64,000 bases of DNA from the NCBI GenBank assembly GCA_022844485.1, contig JALHLQ010000005.1, positions 62,001-126,000 of the forward strand, in the 5' to 3' direction. The notes below the pieces were generated by a model, which searched no databases, was not told the DNA's origin, and saw only the letters and a program-made list of their open reading frames with translations. This DNA is from Xanthobacteraceae bacterium (lineage in GTDB: Bacteria; Pseudomonadota; Alphaproteobacteria; Rhizobiales; Xanthobacteraceae). Made by a program: the position numbers and the translations under genes. Shown piece after piece: positions 51,006 to 61,088 of this stretch (position 1 is its first letter; every line of letters starts with the position of its first letter).

Positions 51006-51899
51006 ATGTCCGCCCCGAAGGTCTTCGATCACGCCCTCATCCGCGCGCGGGCGAAACGCGCCGGCGCGCTGGGCGCGGTCCCCTTTCTGGTCGACCGCGC
51101 CGCCGAAGACCTGGCCGATCGGCTCGCCGTCATCCTGCGCGAATTCGATGTCGCCGCGGATCTGTTCACGCCGACACGGGCTGCCGCCGACGCCATGCGG
51201 GCGTCGGGAAAGGTCGGTCAGGTGATCGAGGTCCGCAGCGATCCTCGCAACTCACCCGACCGCCTGACGATCGTCGCCAATGAAGAGACGCTTCCCTTGG
51301 CGCATGCCTCGCTCGCTCTCGCCGTGTCGCTGCTTGCGCTGCAGGCCGTCAACGACCTGCCGGGGCTTTTCGTACAAATCCGGCGGGCGCTGAAACCCGA
51401 TGGTCTGTTTCTTTGCGCGATGCTGGGCGGAGAGACGCTGAGCGAGCTGCGTCAGGCTTTCGCCGCCGCAGAAATCGAAGGCGAAGGCGGCGTGTCGCCA
51501 CGGGTCGCGCCCTTCGCCGATGTCCGCGACATGGGCGGTCTTCTGCAGCGGGCCGGATTTGCGCTCCCGGTCACCGACGTCGATCGCGTCGTCGTGCGCT
51601 ATCCCTCGCCATTGGCGTTGATGCAGGATCTGCGGCGCATGGGCGCCACCAACCCGCTGGTCGAGCGGCAACGCAGGCCGCTCCGGCGGCGGACGCTGTT
51701 GCGCATGGCGGAGATCTATGCGGCGCGCTTCGCCGATCCGGACGGCCGCGTGCGCGCGACCTTCGACATCATCTGGCTCTCGGGCTGGGCGCCGCATGAG
51801 AGCCAGCAAAAACCCTTGCGGCCCGGCTCCGCCCAGGCGAGGCTTGCGGACGCGCTCGGCACGCGCGAAATTCCCGCCGGCGACAAAGCCACGCCCTGA
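51006..51899 (+). CDS. NDUFAF5-like SAM-dependent protein (complex I assembly family)
   Basis: This 297-aa protein belongs to the BioC-like methyltransferase-11 group that includes mitochondrial NDUFAF5, which hydroxylates an arginine of complex I. Its start (FDHALIRARAKRAG) and the block SLALAVSLLALQAVNDLPG match that family. ATG at 51006 has AAAGG nine bases upstream; GTG at 51000 is in frame. A thioesterase gene follows after 3 bp. Confidence 0.85.
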   Translation: MSAPKVFDHALIRARAKRAGALGAVPFLVDRAAEDLADRLAVILREFDVAADLFTPTRAAADAMRASGKVGQVIEVRSDPRNSPDRLTIVANEETLPLAHASLALAVSLLALQAVNDLPGLFVQIRRALKPDGLFLCAMLGGETLSELRQAFAAAEIEGEGGVSPRVAPFADVRDMGGLLQRAGFALPVTDVDRVVVRYPSPLALMQDLRRMGATNPLVERQRRPLRRRTLLRMAEIYAARFADPDGRVRATFDIIWLSGWAPHESQQKPLRPGSAQARLADALGTREIPAGDKATP

Positions 51900-51902
51900 T
51901 CG

Positions 51903-52346
51903 ATGTCAGACCGCCCAACGCCCGAGCGCCGCAGCGCCTACCGTCACTTCCTCGCGATGCCCACGCGCTGGATGGACAACGACGTCTATGGGCACGTGAA
52001 CAACGTGCATTTCTATTCGTATTTCGACACGGTGGTGAACGGCTATCTGATCGCGCAAGGCGTGCTCGATCCTTTGACCAGCGCGGTCGTCGGCCTCGTG
52101 GTCGAGACGAAGTGCAACTATTTCGAGAGCGTCAGCTTCCCCGATACGCTCGACGCCGGCTTGCGCGTCGCGCACATCGGCGGCTCATCCGTCCGCTACG
52201 AGATCGGGCTGTTTCGCGCGGGAGCGGATCGCGCCGCCGCGCAAGGACATTTCGTCCATGTCTATGTCGACAGCAAGAGCCGCAGGCCAACGGCGCTGTC
52301 GCAGGAGTTGATCGCGGCCTTGAGACGGATCGCGAGCGCAGCCTGA
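51903..52346 (+). CDS. Acyl-CoA thioesterase (4-hydroxybenzoyl-CoA thioesterase family)
   Basis: This 147-aa single hot-dog thioesterase has the motif TRWMDNDVYGHVNNVHFYSYFD region, with the catalytic Asp followed by GHVNN. It would hydrolyse an acyl- or aryl-CoA in the cytosol. It is probably cotranscribed with the preceding gene. Substrate unknown. Confidence 0.9.
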   Translation: MSDRPTPERRSAYRHFLAMPTRWMDNDVYGHVNNVHFYSYFDTVVNGYLIAQGVLDPLTSAVVGLVVETKCNYFESVSFPDTLDAGLRVAHIGGSSVRYEIGLFRAGADRAAAQGHFVHVYVDSKSRRPTALSQELIAALRRIASAA

Positions 52347-52351
52347 AGGCG

Positions 52352-52537
52352 TCAAAACAACGCTGCGATCCGGTCGTAGACTCGCTGCAGGTTGCCGCTG
52401 GCGATGGCGAGCGCACCGACGATGGCCACGGCAATTCCTCCGGCGATCATTGCATATTCGATCACCGTCCCTCCGCCGCTGTCAGCGAACAGGCGGGACA
52501 GGTGGCCTCGCAGTCCGTTGGGCGCGGGAGGGAGCAT
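52352..52537 (-). CDS. Flp/Fap-type pilin subunit
   Basis: This 61-aa protein has the Flp pilin pattern: a short leader, the processing-region motif GGGTVIEYAMIAGG with the conserved Glu, and a single hydrophobic helix (IAVAIVGALAIASG). Such subunits polymerise into Tad pili after cleavage by a CpaA prepilin peptidase. No tad/cpa genes are nearby, so it is an orphan copy. Confidence 0.82.
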   Translation of the reverse strand: MLPPAPNGLRGHLSRLFADSGGGTVIEYAMIAGGIAVAIVGALAIASGNLQRVYDRIAALF

Positions 52538-52561
52538 GGTTTGTGTTCCTGTCGGCGGGTC

Positions 52562-52981
52562 TTAAAGCAACGTCATGAGGTGCGAGATCAGCGGCTCGTC
52601 GGCCGGCGGCATCGGATAGTCGCGCAAGCGGTTCGGACGCACCCAGGCGAGTGTCTGGCCTTCCCTGGCCTGCACCATGCCGTCCCATCGGCGGCAAACA
52701 TAGAGTGGCATCAGAAGGTGAAACTCCGGGTAGCCGTGACTCGCAAAGGTGAGCGGCGCCAGGCACGGTTCGTTCACCACGATCCCCAGCTCCTCCTCGA
52801 GCTCGCGGATCAGCGTGTCCTCCGGCCGCTCGCCGTCCTCGACCTTGCCCCCGGGAAACTCCCAAAGACCCGCCATCGGCTTTCCCTCCGGGCGCTGCGC
52901 GATGAGCACGCGCCCGTCGGCATCGATCAGCGCGCAGGCGGCGACGAGGACAATAGGCGCGCTCACCATAGCCGCCCGCAC
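52562..52981 (-). CDS. mutT: MutT-type Nudix hydrolase (8-oxo-dGTP diphosphatase)
   Basis: This 139-aa protein has a complete Nudix box (GGKVEDGERPEDTLIRELEE plus LGI) and the MutT opening VLVAACALIDADGRVLIAQR. It cleans oxidised nucleotides from the pool. A start four residues in (MVSAP) is also possible. In rhizobia mutT commonly follows argJ on the same strand, as here. Confidence 0.94.
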   Translation of the reverse strand: MRAAMVSAPIVLVAACALIDADGRVLIAQRPEGKPMAGLWEFPGGKVEDGERPEDTLIRELEEELGIVVNEPCLAPLTFASHGYPEFHLLMPLYVCRRWDGMVQAREGQTLAWVRPNRLRDYPMPPADEPLISHLMTLL

Positions 52982-53072
52982 GGCGGCCGGCCCGCGGCGA
53001 ACGTCCTGTCAGCCGAAGACCAGTGAACAGGCGAGTGATTCATGTTCATCTGTTGCCGTATGCCGACAAAGT

Positions 53073-54368
53073 TCACGACCGATAGTCGCCGTTGATGGCG
53101 ACGTATTCCTTGGTCAGATCGCAGGTCAGCACGCGATCGCGTCCCCGGCCAAGGCCGAGCGCGACGCGCAGCGCGATCTCGGGGCGCTTCATGTAAGCGG
53201 AGACTTCCGCTTCGTCATAGGCGGGATCGCGCGCGCCCTTGTGGGCCACCCGGATATCGCCGAACCAGATCGACAGTCTGTCGCGATCGGCCGGCTCGCC
53301 GGCTTTGCCGACAGCCATGACGACGCGGCCCCAGTTTGCGTCCTCGCCGGCCATGGCGGTCTTCACCAGCGGCGAGTTGGCGATCGAGAGCGCGATGCGG
53401 CGCGCCGAGAGTTTCGAGACGGCGCCCTCGACGACGACTTCGACAAGCTTGCGCGCGCCCTCGCCGTCGCGCGCCACCTGCTCGGCGAGGCTGGCCAGCA
53501 CGGTGTCGAGGGCTTTCTGAAACGGTCTCAGCCGCGGATCGCCGGCGCGCGAAATCTTCGGCGCGCCGCGCGCCGCCGCCGCGCCGGTCGCGAAAGCCAT
53601 CAAGGTGTCGGAGGTGGAGGTGTCCCCGTCGACGGTCACGGCGTTGAACGTGTCGACGACGCCGCGCGCGAGCAGGGCTTGCAGCGGCTTCGGCGCGATC
53701 GGGGCATCGGTGAACACGAAGGCGAGCATGGTCGCCATGTCCGGCGCAATCATGCCGGCGCCCTTGGCGATGCCGTTGACCGTCACCAAGGCTCGGCCGA
53801 GCCTGGCCGTGGCGGTCGCCACCTTCGGAAAGGTGTCGGTGGTCATGATCGCCCTGGCGGCGTCGAGCCAGGGATCGGGCGCGGCACGAGCGACCAGCGC
53901 GTCCATGACCGCGGCGAATTTCGTCGCGTCCAGCGGCTCGCCGATCACGCCGGTCGAGGCCAGGAAGATCTCGCCCGCGCGGCAGCCGATCGCCTCGGCG
54001 GCAAGCGTGGCGGTGAGCTTCGTCGCCGCGCGGCCGGATTTGCCGGTGAAGGCATTGGCATTGCCGGAATTGACGATCAGCGCGCGCGCCGCGCCGCTCT
54101 TGAGCTTGTCCCGGCACCACTCGACGGGCGCCGAGGGACATTTCGAGCGCGTGAAGACGCCGGCGACCGCCGCGCCCTTCTCGAAGAGCGCCAGCAGCAC
54201 GTCGGTGCGGTTGTTGTAGCGGATGCCCGCCTCGGCGGTGGCGAGGCGCACCCCCTCGACGGGCGGGAGCTTTGGAACATGCGTTGGCGCAAGAGGGGAG
54301 ACGCGAGAGGGCAATGGCGCAGGTCCGTTCGTCGCGCCCGCCATGCGGACGGGCACAGCAAAGATCAT
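53073..54368 (-). CDS. argJ: Bifunctional glutamate N-acetyltransferase / amino-acid acetyltransferase
   Basis: This 431-aa enzyme recycles the acetyl group from N-acetylornithine to glutamate in arginine synthesis. It self-cleaves before Thr 213 in [13 protein letters not shown] to give alpha and beta chains. Blocks [23 protein letters not shown] and ASTGVIGE are typical. A start at 54344 would match the usual length more closely. Confidence 0.96.
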   Translation of the reverse strand: MIFAVPVRMAGATNGPAPLPSRVSPLAPTHVPKLPPVEGVRLATAEAGIRYNNRTDVLLALFEKGAAVAGVFTRSKCPSAPVEWCRDKLKSGAARALIVNSGNANAFTGKSGRAATKLTATLAAEAIGCRAGEIFLASTGVIGEPLDATKFAAVMDALVARAAPDPWLDAARAIMTTDTFPKVATATARLGRALVTVNGIAKGAGMIAPDMATMLAFVFTDAPIAPKPLQALLARGVVDTFNAVTVDGDTSTSDTLMAFATGAAAARGAPKISRAGDPRLRPFQKALDTVLASLAEQVARDGEGARKLVEVVVEGAVSKLSARRIALSIANSPLVKTAMAGEDANWGRVVMAVGKAGEPADRDRLSIWFGDIRVAHKGARDPAYDEAEVSAYMKRPEIALRVALGLGRGRDRVLTCDLTKEYVAINGDYRS

Positions 54369-54443
54369 GGCCGCGCGCGTCCGGTCAAGCGAGAGGCCGG
54401 ACGGAAGGCGGTTCGCCCGCAGTCCGGTCCAAAAGCCTGTCGC

Positions 54444-55352
54444 TTATTTCTTCTGCTCGGCAGGCGGAGCCGGCTTCTGCTCGGCCGGCTTCTGGTCGAG
54501 CCGCTCGATCTTGCCCGCTTCGCGGAGCTTGGTGATGGTTTCCGCCTGGGCTCGGCGGGTCACATATTGCTCGAGCTGGTCCTTGACCTGTTCGAAGGGC
54601 GGGACCTGGCGGTCGCGCTTGTCCTCGACCTTGATCACGTGCCAGCCGAACTGGCTCTTCACCGGGTCCGAGAGCTGACCTTTTTCCAGCTTGAACGCCA
54701 CATCGGCAAATTCCGGAACCATCTGGTCCTTGGTGAAGTAACCGAGGTCGCCGCCCTCTGCCGCGCCGGGGTCCTTCGACTTCTCCTTGGCCAGCGCCGC
54801 GAAGTCTGCGCCTTTCTTCAGCTGGGCGAGAATGTCTTTTGCGTCGTTCTCGTTCTCGACCAGAATATGCCGTGCGCGAACTTCTTTTTCAGCCGCTGCG
54901 GCCTTGCCGGCTTCTTCATAGACTTTGCGGAGAGCCGCATCGGTTGCGGCGCTCTTCGCCTCGTTCTCCAGATAGATCTCCATCAGGAGCTTGTTACGCA
55001 GATAGGCGAGACGGCGCTTGAACTCGTCGGTCTCGCCGACCTTCTTCTGCTCGGCGGCCTTTGACACCAGCATCATGTCGGCAAGAAACGTCACCAAATA
55101 TTCGCGCTTCTGTTCGGCCGGCATCATCCCAAGATTCGAGCCGATATCCTCCTCCGCCACGGCAAGATCGCTGGCGCGGATGTCGGTGCCGTCGACGCGC
55201 GCGACGACTGGGTTGTCGCTTTGGGCAAAGGCTGTTGCAGCGATCAGCGGGACTGCGAGGGCTCCTGCGAGCAGGCATCGAATGGCGCGAACCCGCGCCC
55301 GTTCGAGCGCCGAGCCGGGCATGGGGAACTTCGAAACAACACTCATCATCAT
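54444..55352 (-). CDS. Periplasmic parvulin-type peptidyl-prolyl isomerase
   Basis: This 302-aa protein has a Sec signal (hydrophobic core LLAGALAVPLIAATAFAQ), a SurA-like N-terminal helical part and a rotamase (PpiC) domain at about residues 140-235 (VRARHILVENENDAKDILAQ, GDLGYFTKDQMVPEF, SQFGWHVIKVED). The tail is rich in Lys, Pro and Gln. Likely an outer-membrane-protein folding factor, divergent from secA. Confidence 0.93.
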   Translation of the reverse strand: MMMSVVSKFPMPGSALERARVRAIRCLLAGALAVPLIAATAFAQSDNPVVARVDGTDIRASDLAVAEEDIGSNLGMMPAEQKREYLVTFLADMMLVSKAAEQKKVGETDEFKRRLAYLRNKLLMEIYLENEAKSAATDAALRKVYEEAGKAAAAEKEVRARHILVENENDAKDILAQLKKGADFAALAKEKSKDPGAAEGGDLGYFTKDQMVPEFADVAFKLEKGQLSDPVKSQFGWHVIKVEDKRDRQVPPFEQVKDQLEQYVTRRAQAETITKLREAGKIERLDQKPAEQKPAPPAEQKK

Positions 55353-55696
55353 CGATCCTTATAGAGGTGGCTCGGGCTTGCCGAATTGCGGCGGACAGTT
55401 GCCGCAAACGGGGTGCAATGGCAATGGTTGCCTGCAGCGCAGGCATAAACTCTGCTTGAACGGGCGGCGAAACTTGGCGTCAAAATGCTGCGAACGAGGC
55501 GGCGCACCGCTGATTGACAAGGGTTCGACCCCCTCCTATCTCTCGGGCGAGCCTCGCCCGGTTGCCGCGCGGGGCCGTTGTATTGTCAGCGCGCCCTTGA
55601 GCCCGAAAACCGCCGCAGCCTCGGTCGTTGGCAGAGTTTTTCTTGCGCGGATCGGGTCCCTTGGAATGGCTTGCGGCGCGCCGGAAAGGAATACGG
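55353..55696. promoter_or_regulatory. secA upstream region with promoter and leader hairpin
   Basis: This 344-bp gap contains a strong sigma-70-type promoter: TTGACA (55514-55519), 17-bp spacer, TATCTC (55537-55542). Transcription would start near 55549, giving a leader of roughly 150 nt. A perfect hairpin CGGGCGA-GCC-TCGCCCG (55544-55560) overlaps the predicted start. I found no SecM-like leader peptide with a good ribosome-binding site. The rest shows nothing recognisable. Confidence 0.5.
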
Positions 55697-58498
55697 ATGT
55701 TCGGCTCACTCGCCCGCAAATTCTTCGGCTCCGCCAACGATCGCCGCATTCGGAGCTACCAGTCGAGAGTCGACGCCATCAATGCGCTCGAGGGCGAGAT
55801 CGAGAAACTTTCAGACGAGCAATTGCGGGCGCGCACCGAGGCCTTCAAGAAAGAGATCCAAGCCGGCAAGACGCTGGATGAGATTCTGGCGCCGGCTTTC
55901 GCCACCGTGCGCGAAGCGGCGAAGCGCACGCTCGGCCAACGCCATTTCGATGTGCAGATGATCGGCGGCATGGTCTTGCACGAGGGCCGGATCGCCGAAA
56001 TGAAAACCGGCGAAGGAAAGACGCTGGTCGCCACGCTCCCGGTCTATTTGAATGCCTTGTCGGGGCGCGGCGTGCATGTGGTCACGGTCAACGACTATCT
56101 CGCCAGACGTGACGCGGAGTGGATGGGGCAGATCTACTCCTTCCTCGGCTTGAGCGTCGGCACGATCGTGCATGGTCTCGACGACGACGAGCGGCGCAAG
56201 CAATACGCCTGCGACATCACCTACGGCACGAACAACGAGTACGGCTTCGATTACCTGCGCGACAACATGAAGTACCGGCTGGAGGACATGGTCCAGCGCG
56301 GGCACGTCTTCGCCATCGTCGACGAGGTGGATTCGATCCTGGTCGATGAGGCGCGTACGCCTTTGATCATTTCCGGGCCGCTCGACGACCGGTCGGAATT
56401 CTACAATACGATCGACGCCTTCATCCCGCGGCTGGACAAGGTCGATTACGAGGTCGACGAGAAGCAGAAGACGGTGACGCTCACGGAAGCCGGCATGGAG
56501 AAGATGGAGCAGATGCTCCGCGAGGCCGGCTTTCTCAAGGCCGATTCGCTCTATGACATCGAGAATGTCTCCACCGTCCACCATGTGAACCAGGCGCTGC
56601 GCGCGCATAAGCTGTTTCAGCGCGACAAGGACTACATCGTCCGCAACGGCGAGGTCGTCATCATCGACGAGTTCACCGGCCGCATGATGCCGGGCCGCCG
56701 CTATTCGGAAGGCTTGCACCAGGCGCTCGAGGCCAAGGAGCACCAGCCGATCCAGCCGGAAAACCAGACGCTCGCCTCGATCACGTTCCAGAACTATTTC
56801 CGCATGTACGAGAAGCTCGCCGGCATGACGGGCACGGCGCTGACCGAAGCGGACGAGTTCTTGGACATCTACAATCTCGAGGTCCTCGAGATCCCAACGA
56901 ACATGCCGCTCATCCGCATCGACGACGACGACGAGGTGTATCGAACGGCCGTCGAAAAATATCGCGCGATCATCGGCTTGATAAAGGATTGTAAGACCCG
57001 CGGCCAGCCGGTGCTCGTCGGCACGACGTCAATCGAGAAGTCGGAGCAACTCGCCGAAATGCTGCGCCAGGAAGGCTGGGAGCAGCACGATTTCTCCGAT
57101 CCGAATGCGTTCGCCGCGCTTTACGACGGCGACCAGCGCACGGCGCAGGAGAAGGTGTTCGCGGTGCTGAATGCGCGCTACCATGAGCAGGAGGCCTATA
57201 TCGTCGCGCAGGCGGGCGTGCCCGGCGCGATCACAATCGCCACCAACATGGCCGGCCGCGGCACCGACATCCAGCTCGGCGGCAATGCCGACATGCGCAT
57301 CCGCCAGGAACTGAACGACATATCCGACGACGCCGAGCGCGAGCGGCGCAAGGCGCAGATCCGCGAGCAAGTCGCACGCCTGAAGGACAAGGCGCTGCAA
57401 GCGGGCGGCCTTTTCGTGCTTGGCACCGAGCGGCACGAATCGCGGCGCATCGACAACCAGCTGCGCGGCCGTTCCGGGCGGCAGGGCGATCCCGGGCACT
57501 CCAAGTTCTTCTTGTCGCTTGAAGACGACCTGATGCGCATCTTCGGCTCGGGCAAGCTCGACACCGTCTTGCAGAAGCTCGGGCTCAAGGAGGACGAGGC
57601 GATCGTCCATCCCTGGATCAACAAGGCGCTCGAGAAGGCTCAGCAGAAGGTCGAGGCGCGCAACTTCGACATCCGCAAGAACCTGCTCAAATACGACAAC
57701 GTGATGAACGATCAGCGCAAGGTCGTGTTCGAGCAGCGCATCGAGCTGATGCGGGAGGAGACCGTCGCCGAAACCGTCAACGACATGCGCCACGCGGTGG
57801 TCGACGATCTCGTCGCCAAGCATGTGCCGGAAAACGCCTATCCCGAGCAGTGGGACACTGCGGGCTTGAAAGCCGAAATCGAGCGCGTGCTCGGCCTCGA
57901 TCTGCCGGTCGACGAATGGGCGAAGGAAGAGGGGATCGCCGACGAGGAACTCCTCGCGCGGATCGAGCGCCGCGCCGACGAGCAGATGGCCGCCAAAGTC
58001 GCCCAGTGGGGGCCTGACGTGATGCGCTACGTCGAAAAATCGGTGCTCTTGCAAACGCTCGATCACCTTTGGCGCGAGCATCTCCTGATGCTCGAACACT
58101 TGCGGCAGGTGATCGGCCTGCGCGGCTACGGACAGCGCGATCCGCTCAACGAGTACAAGTCGGAGGCTTTCCAGCTCTTCGAGGCGATGATCCAACGCTT
58201 GCGTGAGGCGGTGACGGCGCAGCTCATGCGCGTCGAGATCGTCTCGGCGCCGCCCCCCGACGAGCAGGCCGAACTGCCTTACATGGAGGCCCACAAGGTC
58301 GATCCGCTCACCGGCGAGGACGAATTCGCGATGGCCGATATCGCGCTCGGGCCCGATTCACACGGCGAATTGGCGCAGGCCGCGCGAGCGCCGATGCGCA
58401 ATCCCAAGGACCCCGCGAGCTGGGGTAAGGTCGGGCGGAACGAGGCGTGCCCGTGCGGCTCCGGCAAGAAATACAAGCATTGCCACGGCCGCTATTGA
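55697..58498 (+). CDS. secA: Preprotein translocase ATPase SecA
   Basis: This 933-aa motor drives secretory proteins through SecYEG. It has Walker A MKTGEGKT near residue 108, DEAD-type Walker B ([14 protein letters not shown]), the helicase motif [10 protein letters not shown], and the C-terminal zinc-binding [14 protein letters not shown] that contacts SecB and phospholipid. ATG at 55697 follows GGAAAGGA; the frame continues 23 residues upstream without a better start. Confidence 0.97.
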   Translation: MFGSLARKFFGSANDRRIRSYQSRVDAINALEGEIEKLSDEQLRARTEAFKKEIQAGKTLDEILAPAFATVREAAKRTLGQRHFDVQMIGGMVLHEGRIAEMKTGEGKTLVATLPVYLNALSGRGVHVVTVNDYLARRDAEWMGQIYSFLGLSVGTIVHGLDDDERRKQYACDITYGTNNEYGFDYLRDNMKYRLEDMVQRGHVFAIVDEVDSILVDEARTPLIISGPLDDRSEFYNTIDAFIPRLDKVDYEVDEKQKTVTLTEAGMEKMEQMLREAGFLKADSLYDIENVSTVHHVNQALRAHKLFQRDKDYIVRNGEVVIIDEFTGRMMPGRRYSEGLHQALEAKEHQPIQPENQTLASITFQNYFRMYEKLAGMTGTALTEADEFLDIYNLEVLEIPTNMPLIRIDDDDEVYRTAVEKYRAIIGLIKDCKTRGQPVLVGTTSIEKSEQLAEMLRQEGWEQHDFSDPNAFAALYDGDQRTAQEKVFAVLNARYHEQEAYIVAQAGVPGAITIATNMAGRGTDIQLGGNADMRIRQELNDISDDAERERRKAQIREQVARLKDKALQAGGLFVLGTERHESRRIDNQLRGRSGRQGDPGHSKFFLSLEDDLMRIFGSGKLDTVLQKLGLKEDEAIVHPWINKALEKAQQKVEARNFDIRKNLLKYDNVMNDQRKVVFEQRIELMREETVAETVNDMRHAVVDDLVAKHVPENAYPEQWDTAGLKAEIERVLGLDLPVDEWAKEEGIADEELLARIERRADEQMAAKVAQWGPDVMRYVEKSVLLQTLDHLWREHLLMLEHLRQVIGLRGYGQRDPLNEYKSEAFQLFEAMIQRLREAVTAQLMRVEIVSAPPPDEQAELPYMEAHKVDPLTGEDEFAMADIALGPDSHGELAQAARAPMRNPKDPASWGKVGRNEACPCGSGKKYKHCHGRY

Positions 58499-58517
58499 TC
58501 CCCGGAGCGCGAAGATC

Positions 58518-59333
58518 ATGTCGCGCCGGCCTCGTCTGATTGGCGCTGCCGCCTATTTCACAGCGTGGTTGATCCCCTGGAAACCGATCATTCGCGTGAG
58601 AGCCGCGGAATCCGGACTCGTTTTCTTCGCGCATCGGCGCGACGTGAGCGCGCGACACATCGCAAAATACGGGACGCGCGAACCTCATCTGACCCGCTGG
58701 ATCGGCTGTGAGCTGGCCAGGGCGAAGCCGGGCCTGTTCATCGATGTCGGCGCCAATATCGGTTGGCACGCGGTCCACGCCGCCAAGGGCGGAAACGTAA
58801 AGACCGTGGTCGCGTTCGAGCCCGATCCGGCCAATCTCGCCTTGCTGGATCGAAACCTCTCGGCGAATGGGGCGGACAACGCGGTGCTTGTCGGCGCGGC
58901 TGTCGGCGCGCGGCGGGGGACCATCAGGCTGCATCGCTACAAGCCCTCCAACACCGGCCGGCATTCGACGCTGACCGCCTACGGATACGGCTCGCGCATC
59001 GTTCCGCTCGTCGATCTCGACGGCGCGCTCGACGATCTCGGCCTGGCAGAGGACGATGTGGGCGTGATGAAGATCGACGTCGAGGGCGGCGAACCGGCCG
59101 TCATCGCGGGCGCCGGACGGATGCTGAAACGCACGCGCGCCATTGTTCTCGAGTTCTCGCCGGCCTTGTCGCAGGCAGGCGGACTATCGACGAATGAGCT
59201 GTTGGACAGACTTTCCGCCGAGGGCTTCGCGCCTTTTCACTTCGACGAACAAGGCGAGCTTGCGCCAATCGATGTCGCTGCGCTCCGCCGGTTCGAGCAG
59301 CAGACCGATCTCGTTTTTCTGCGAAAGCAGTGA
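58518..59333 (+). CDS. FkbM-family methyltransferase
   Basis: This 271-aa protein has the FkbM domain: SAM motif LFIDVGANIGWHAVHAAKG, AFEPDPANLALLDRN and the signature MKIDVEGGEPAVIAGA. The N-terminal part (AAYFTAWLIPWKPIIR) is hydrophobic and may be a membrane association. It starts 19 bp after secA. Probably modifies a cell-surface glycan; the acceptor is unknown. Confidence 0.88.
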   Translation: MSRRPRLIGAAAYFTAWLIPWKPIIRVRAAESGLVFFAHRRDVSARHIAKYGTREPHLTRWIGCELARAKPGLFIDVGANIGWHAVHAAKGGNVKTVVAFEPDPANLALLDRNLSANGADNAVLVGAAVGARRGTIRLHRYKPSNTGRHSTLTAYGYGSRIVPLVDLDGALDDLGLAEDDVGVMKIDVEGGEPAVIAGAGRMLKRTRAIVLEFSPALSQAGGLSTNELLDRLSAEGFAPFHFDEQGELAPIDVAALRRFEQQTDLVFLRKQ

Positions 59334-59344
59334 CGGACGGCCGC

Positions 59345-60925
59345 TCAGCGCAGCCCGCCCCAGCGGCTCTCGAAACTGCCCGCCGGCATGACCGGCTGGG
59401 CGCCGCTCAGGAGACTTGCGCTCCCGCTCTGACGCGGCCGTTCCGGAGCCGACGCGCTCGCTTGAGCCGCGGATTGCGGATAGGCGGGCGCGGATGCTTG
59501 CTGCGTTTCCGAGGCCGGCACGATCCGAGGGGCGTGCGGCTGCCCTGCGTTCGCGGTACGCGAAGGCGCGGGACGGGGCACAGGCACGACGGCCGCCCCC
59601 GCGGCCTCGGCGCGCGGCTCGTCGCTGCTCAGGCCGAGGAACCGCCCCATGCGCGAGAGAGTCCCTTCCGACGAAGGGGCCGGCGCACTGGAGGATGAGA
59701 ACATGCGGGTGAACAGGCTTCCCGATCCGGCGCTGGCCTCGCGCGTCGTGGGCGCGGCCCGCGATTCGGCGGCGGCCAGGGCATAAGCACCCTGGTTGCG
59801 CTGCGCCGGCAATGCGGCCACCGAGCCGGTCGCTTCGCGCGGCGCCGCTGCACCGGCGACGAGGATCGGCTGTTCAGCCGGCTCGCGCGGCGGGTTGACC
59901 TGGGTTCCGAGCGATTTTGCATCGCCGGCGTCAACCACCATGCGGATCGTGCCGTCAGCCTCTCTGATTTCTTTCGGCTTCAGCTTCGCCAGGAACGTCG
60001 GATGCATGCCGCCGTCCGCGCCGGTGCGGATCGGCGCCGGCGGCATTCCGCGACGGACGATCTCGGCGGTCTGAACCTCGTCGCGTTGCTTCTTCTCGCC
60101 CAATGCCGATGCGATCTCGGCGTCGATCTCGTAGGCCGGACAGCGGCCGGCCGGATTGAACTTGAAGCTGCTGACCGGGGTCGCGTTCGCGGGTGGCTGC
60201 GCATTGAAGACGTAGCGTTTCTCGCAAACATCGATCTTCGGCTCGAGACCCGTGACTTCGAAATGGTCGTTGCCCTCCTTCAGCATCTTCCAGAAGGGCA
60301 TGTGCGGATTGTTGCGGTGCTTGGCGAAGTTCGCGGGCGTCATGCGGAAGGGATAGGCCTGCACCTGGAAGGAGCGTTGTCCTCCGAAAAAAGATTCGCG
60401 GCCGAGCGAATAGATCTCGCTGATCTGATCGTCGGTCATGGCATAGCAGCCGCGTGACGAGCAGTCGCCATGCACCATCAGGTGCGCTCCCGTGCGACCG
60501 TGGGCCTTATCGAAGGCATTGGGATAGCCGAGATTGAACGCGAGATAGAACTGGGAATTGGGATTCATCTGCGCCGGCGTGATGTCGTAGAATCCCTCCG
60601 GCGCCTGGCGGTCGCCTTCCTTGATCTTCGGCCCGAGCTCGCCCGACCAGCGGCAGATCGGATAGGTCTTCAGCAACGCATAGCGGCCGGTATTGTCCTG
60701 CTTCCAAAGTTCAAGCTCCGCCTCCTGCTTGAAAATGCGCACGAGGATCGGCGACTCCTTGGGCATATTCCGCTTTTCGAGAGCGGCGAGAATCTCCGGG
60801 GAAAGCGGCTTGAGGTGACGCGTCGAGGTCAGCGTGCCGTTGGTCTGGCAGCCGGCGAGCGTCAACGCGGCGGCAATGGCAGCCCCCGCGGCTGTCGCGC
60901 GAATCCGGGCGTTCCGGATCTTCAA
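59345..60925 (-). CDS. YkuD-type L,D-transpeptidase lipoprotein with long C-terminal region
   Basis: This 526-aa protein begins with a lipoprotein signal (lipobox LAGC, Cys 26) and a YkuD catalytic domain with His 152 and Cys 160 in HGDCSSRGCYAMTD. It would form 3-3 peptidoglycan cross-links or attach proteins to the wall. After about residue 330 the sequence is Ala/Pro/Ser/Arg-rich and low in complexity, probably a flexible periplasmic segment. Confidence 0.9.
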   Translation of the reverse strand: MKIRNARIRATAAGAAIAAALTLAGCQTNGTLTSTRHLKPLSPEILAALEKRNMPKESPILVRIFKQEAELELWKQDNTGRYALLKTYPICRWSGELGPKIKEGDRQAPEGFYDITPAQMNPNSQFYLAFNLGYPNAFDKAHGRTGAHLMVHGDCSSRGCYAMTDDQISEIYSLGRESFFGGQRSFQVQAYPFRMTPANFAKHRNNPHMPFWKMLKEGNDHFEVTGLEPKIDVCEKRYVFNAQPPANATPVSSFKFNPAGRCPAYEIDAEIASALGEKKQRDEVQTAEIVRRGMPPAPIRTGADGGMHPTFLAKLKPKEIREADGTIRMVVDAGDAKSLGTQVNPPREPAEQPILVAGAAAPREATGSVAALPAQRNQGAYALAAAESRAAPTTREASAGSGSLFTRMFSSSSAPAPSSEGTLSRMGRFLGLSSDEPRAEAAGAAVVPVPRPAPSRTANAGQPHAPRIVPASETQQASAPAYPQSAAQASASAPERPRQSGSASLLSGAQPVMPAGSFESRWGGLR

Positions 60926-61088
60926 CCCGTTTGCTCCCCCGTCCCTTGGGACCGTAACCCCTGCGTTAGATTAGGGTTATCCTTAAGATGCGGCCATCGC
61001 AAGGCAGGCAAAGGCCTTACCCCGAGTGGGATCACCAAGCGGTGAACAAAGAGTAAACGAAAGCACCGGCTTGGAGCGCGCGCCGGGG

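Noticed and set aside
55514-55545. GGTTCGACCCC resembling a tRNA T-arm
   Set aside because: No acceptor, D or anticodon arm can be folded around it; it lies within the spacer of the secA promoter.
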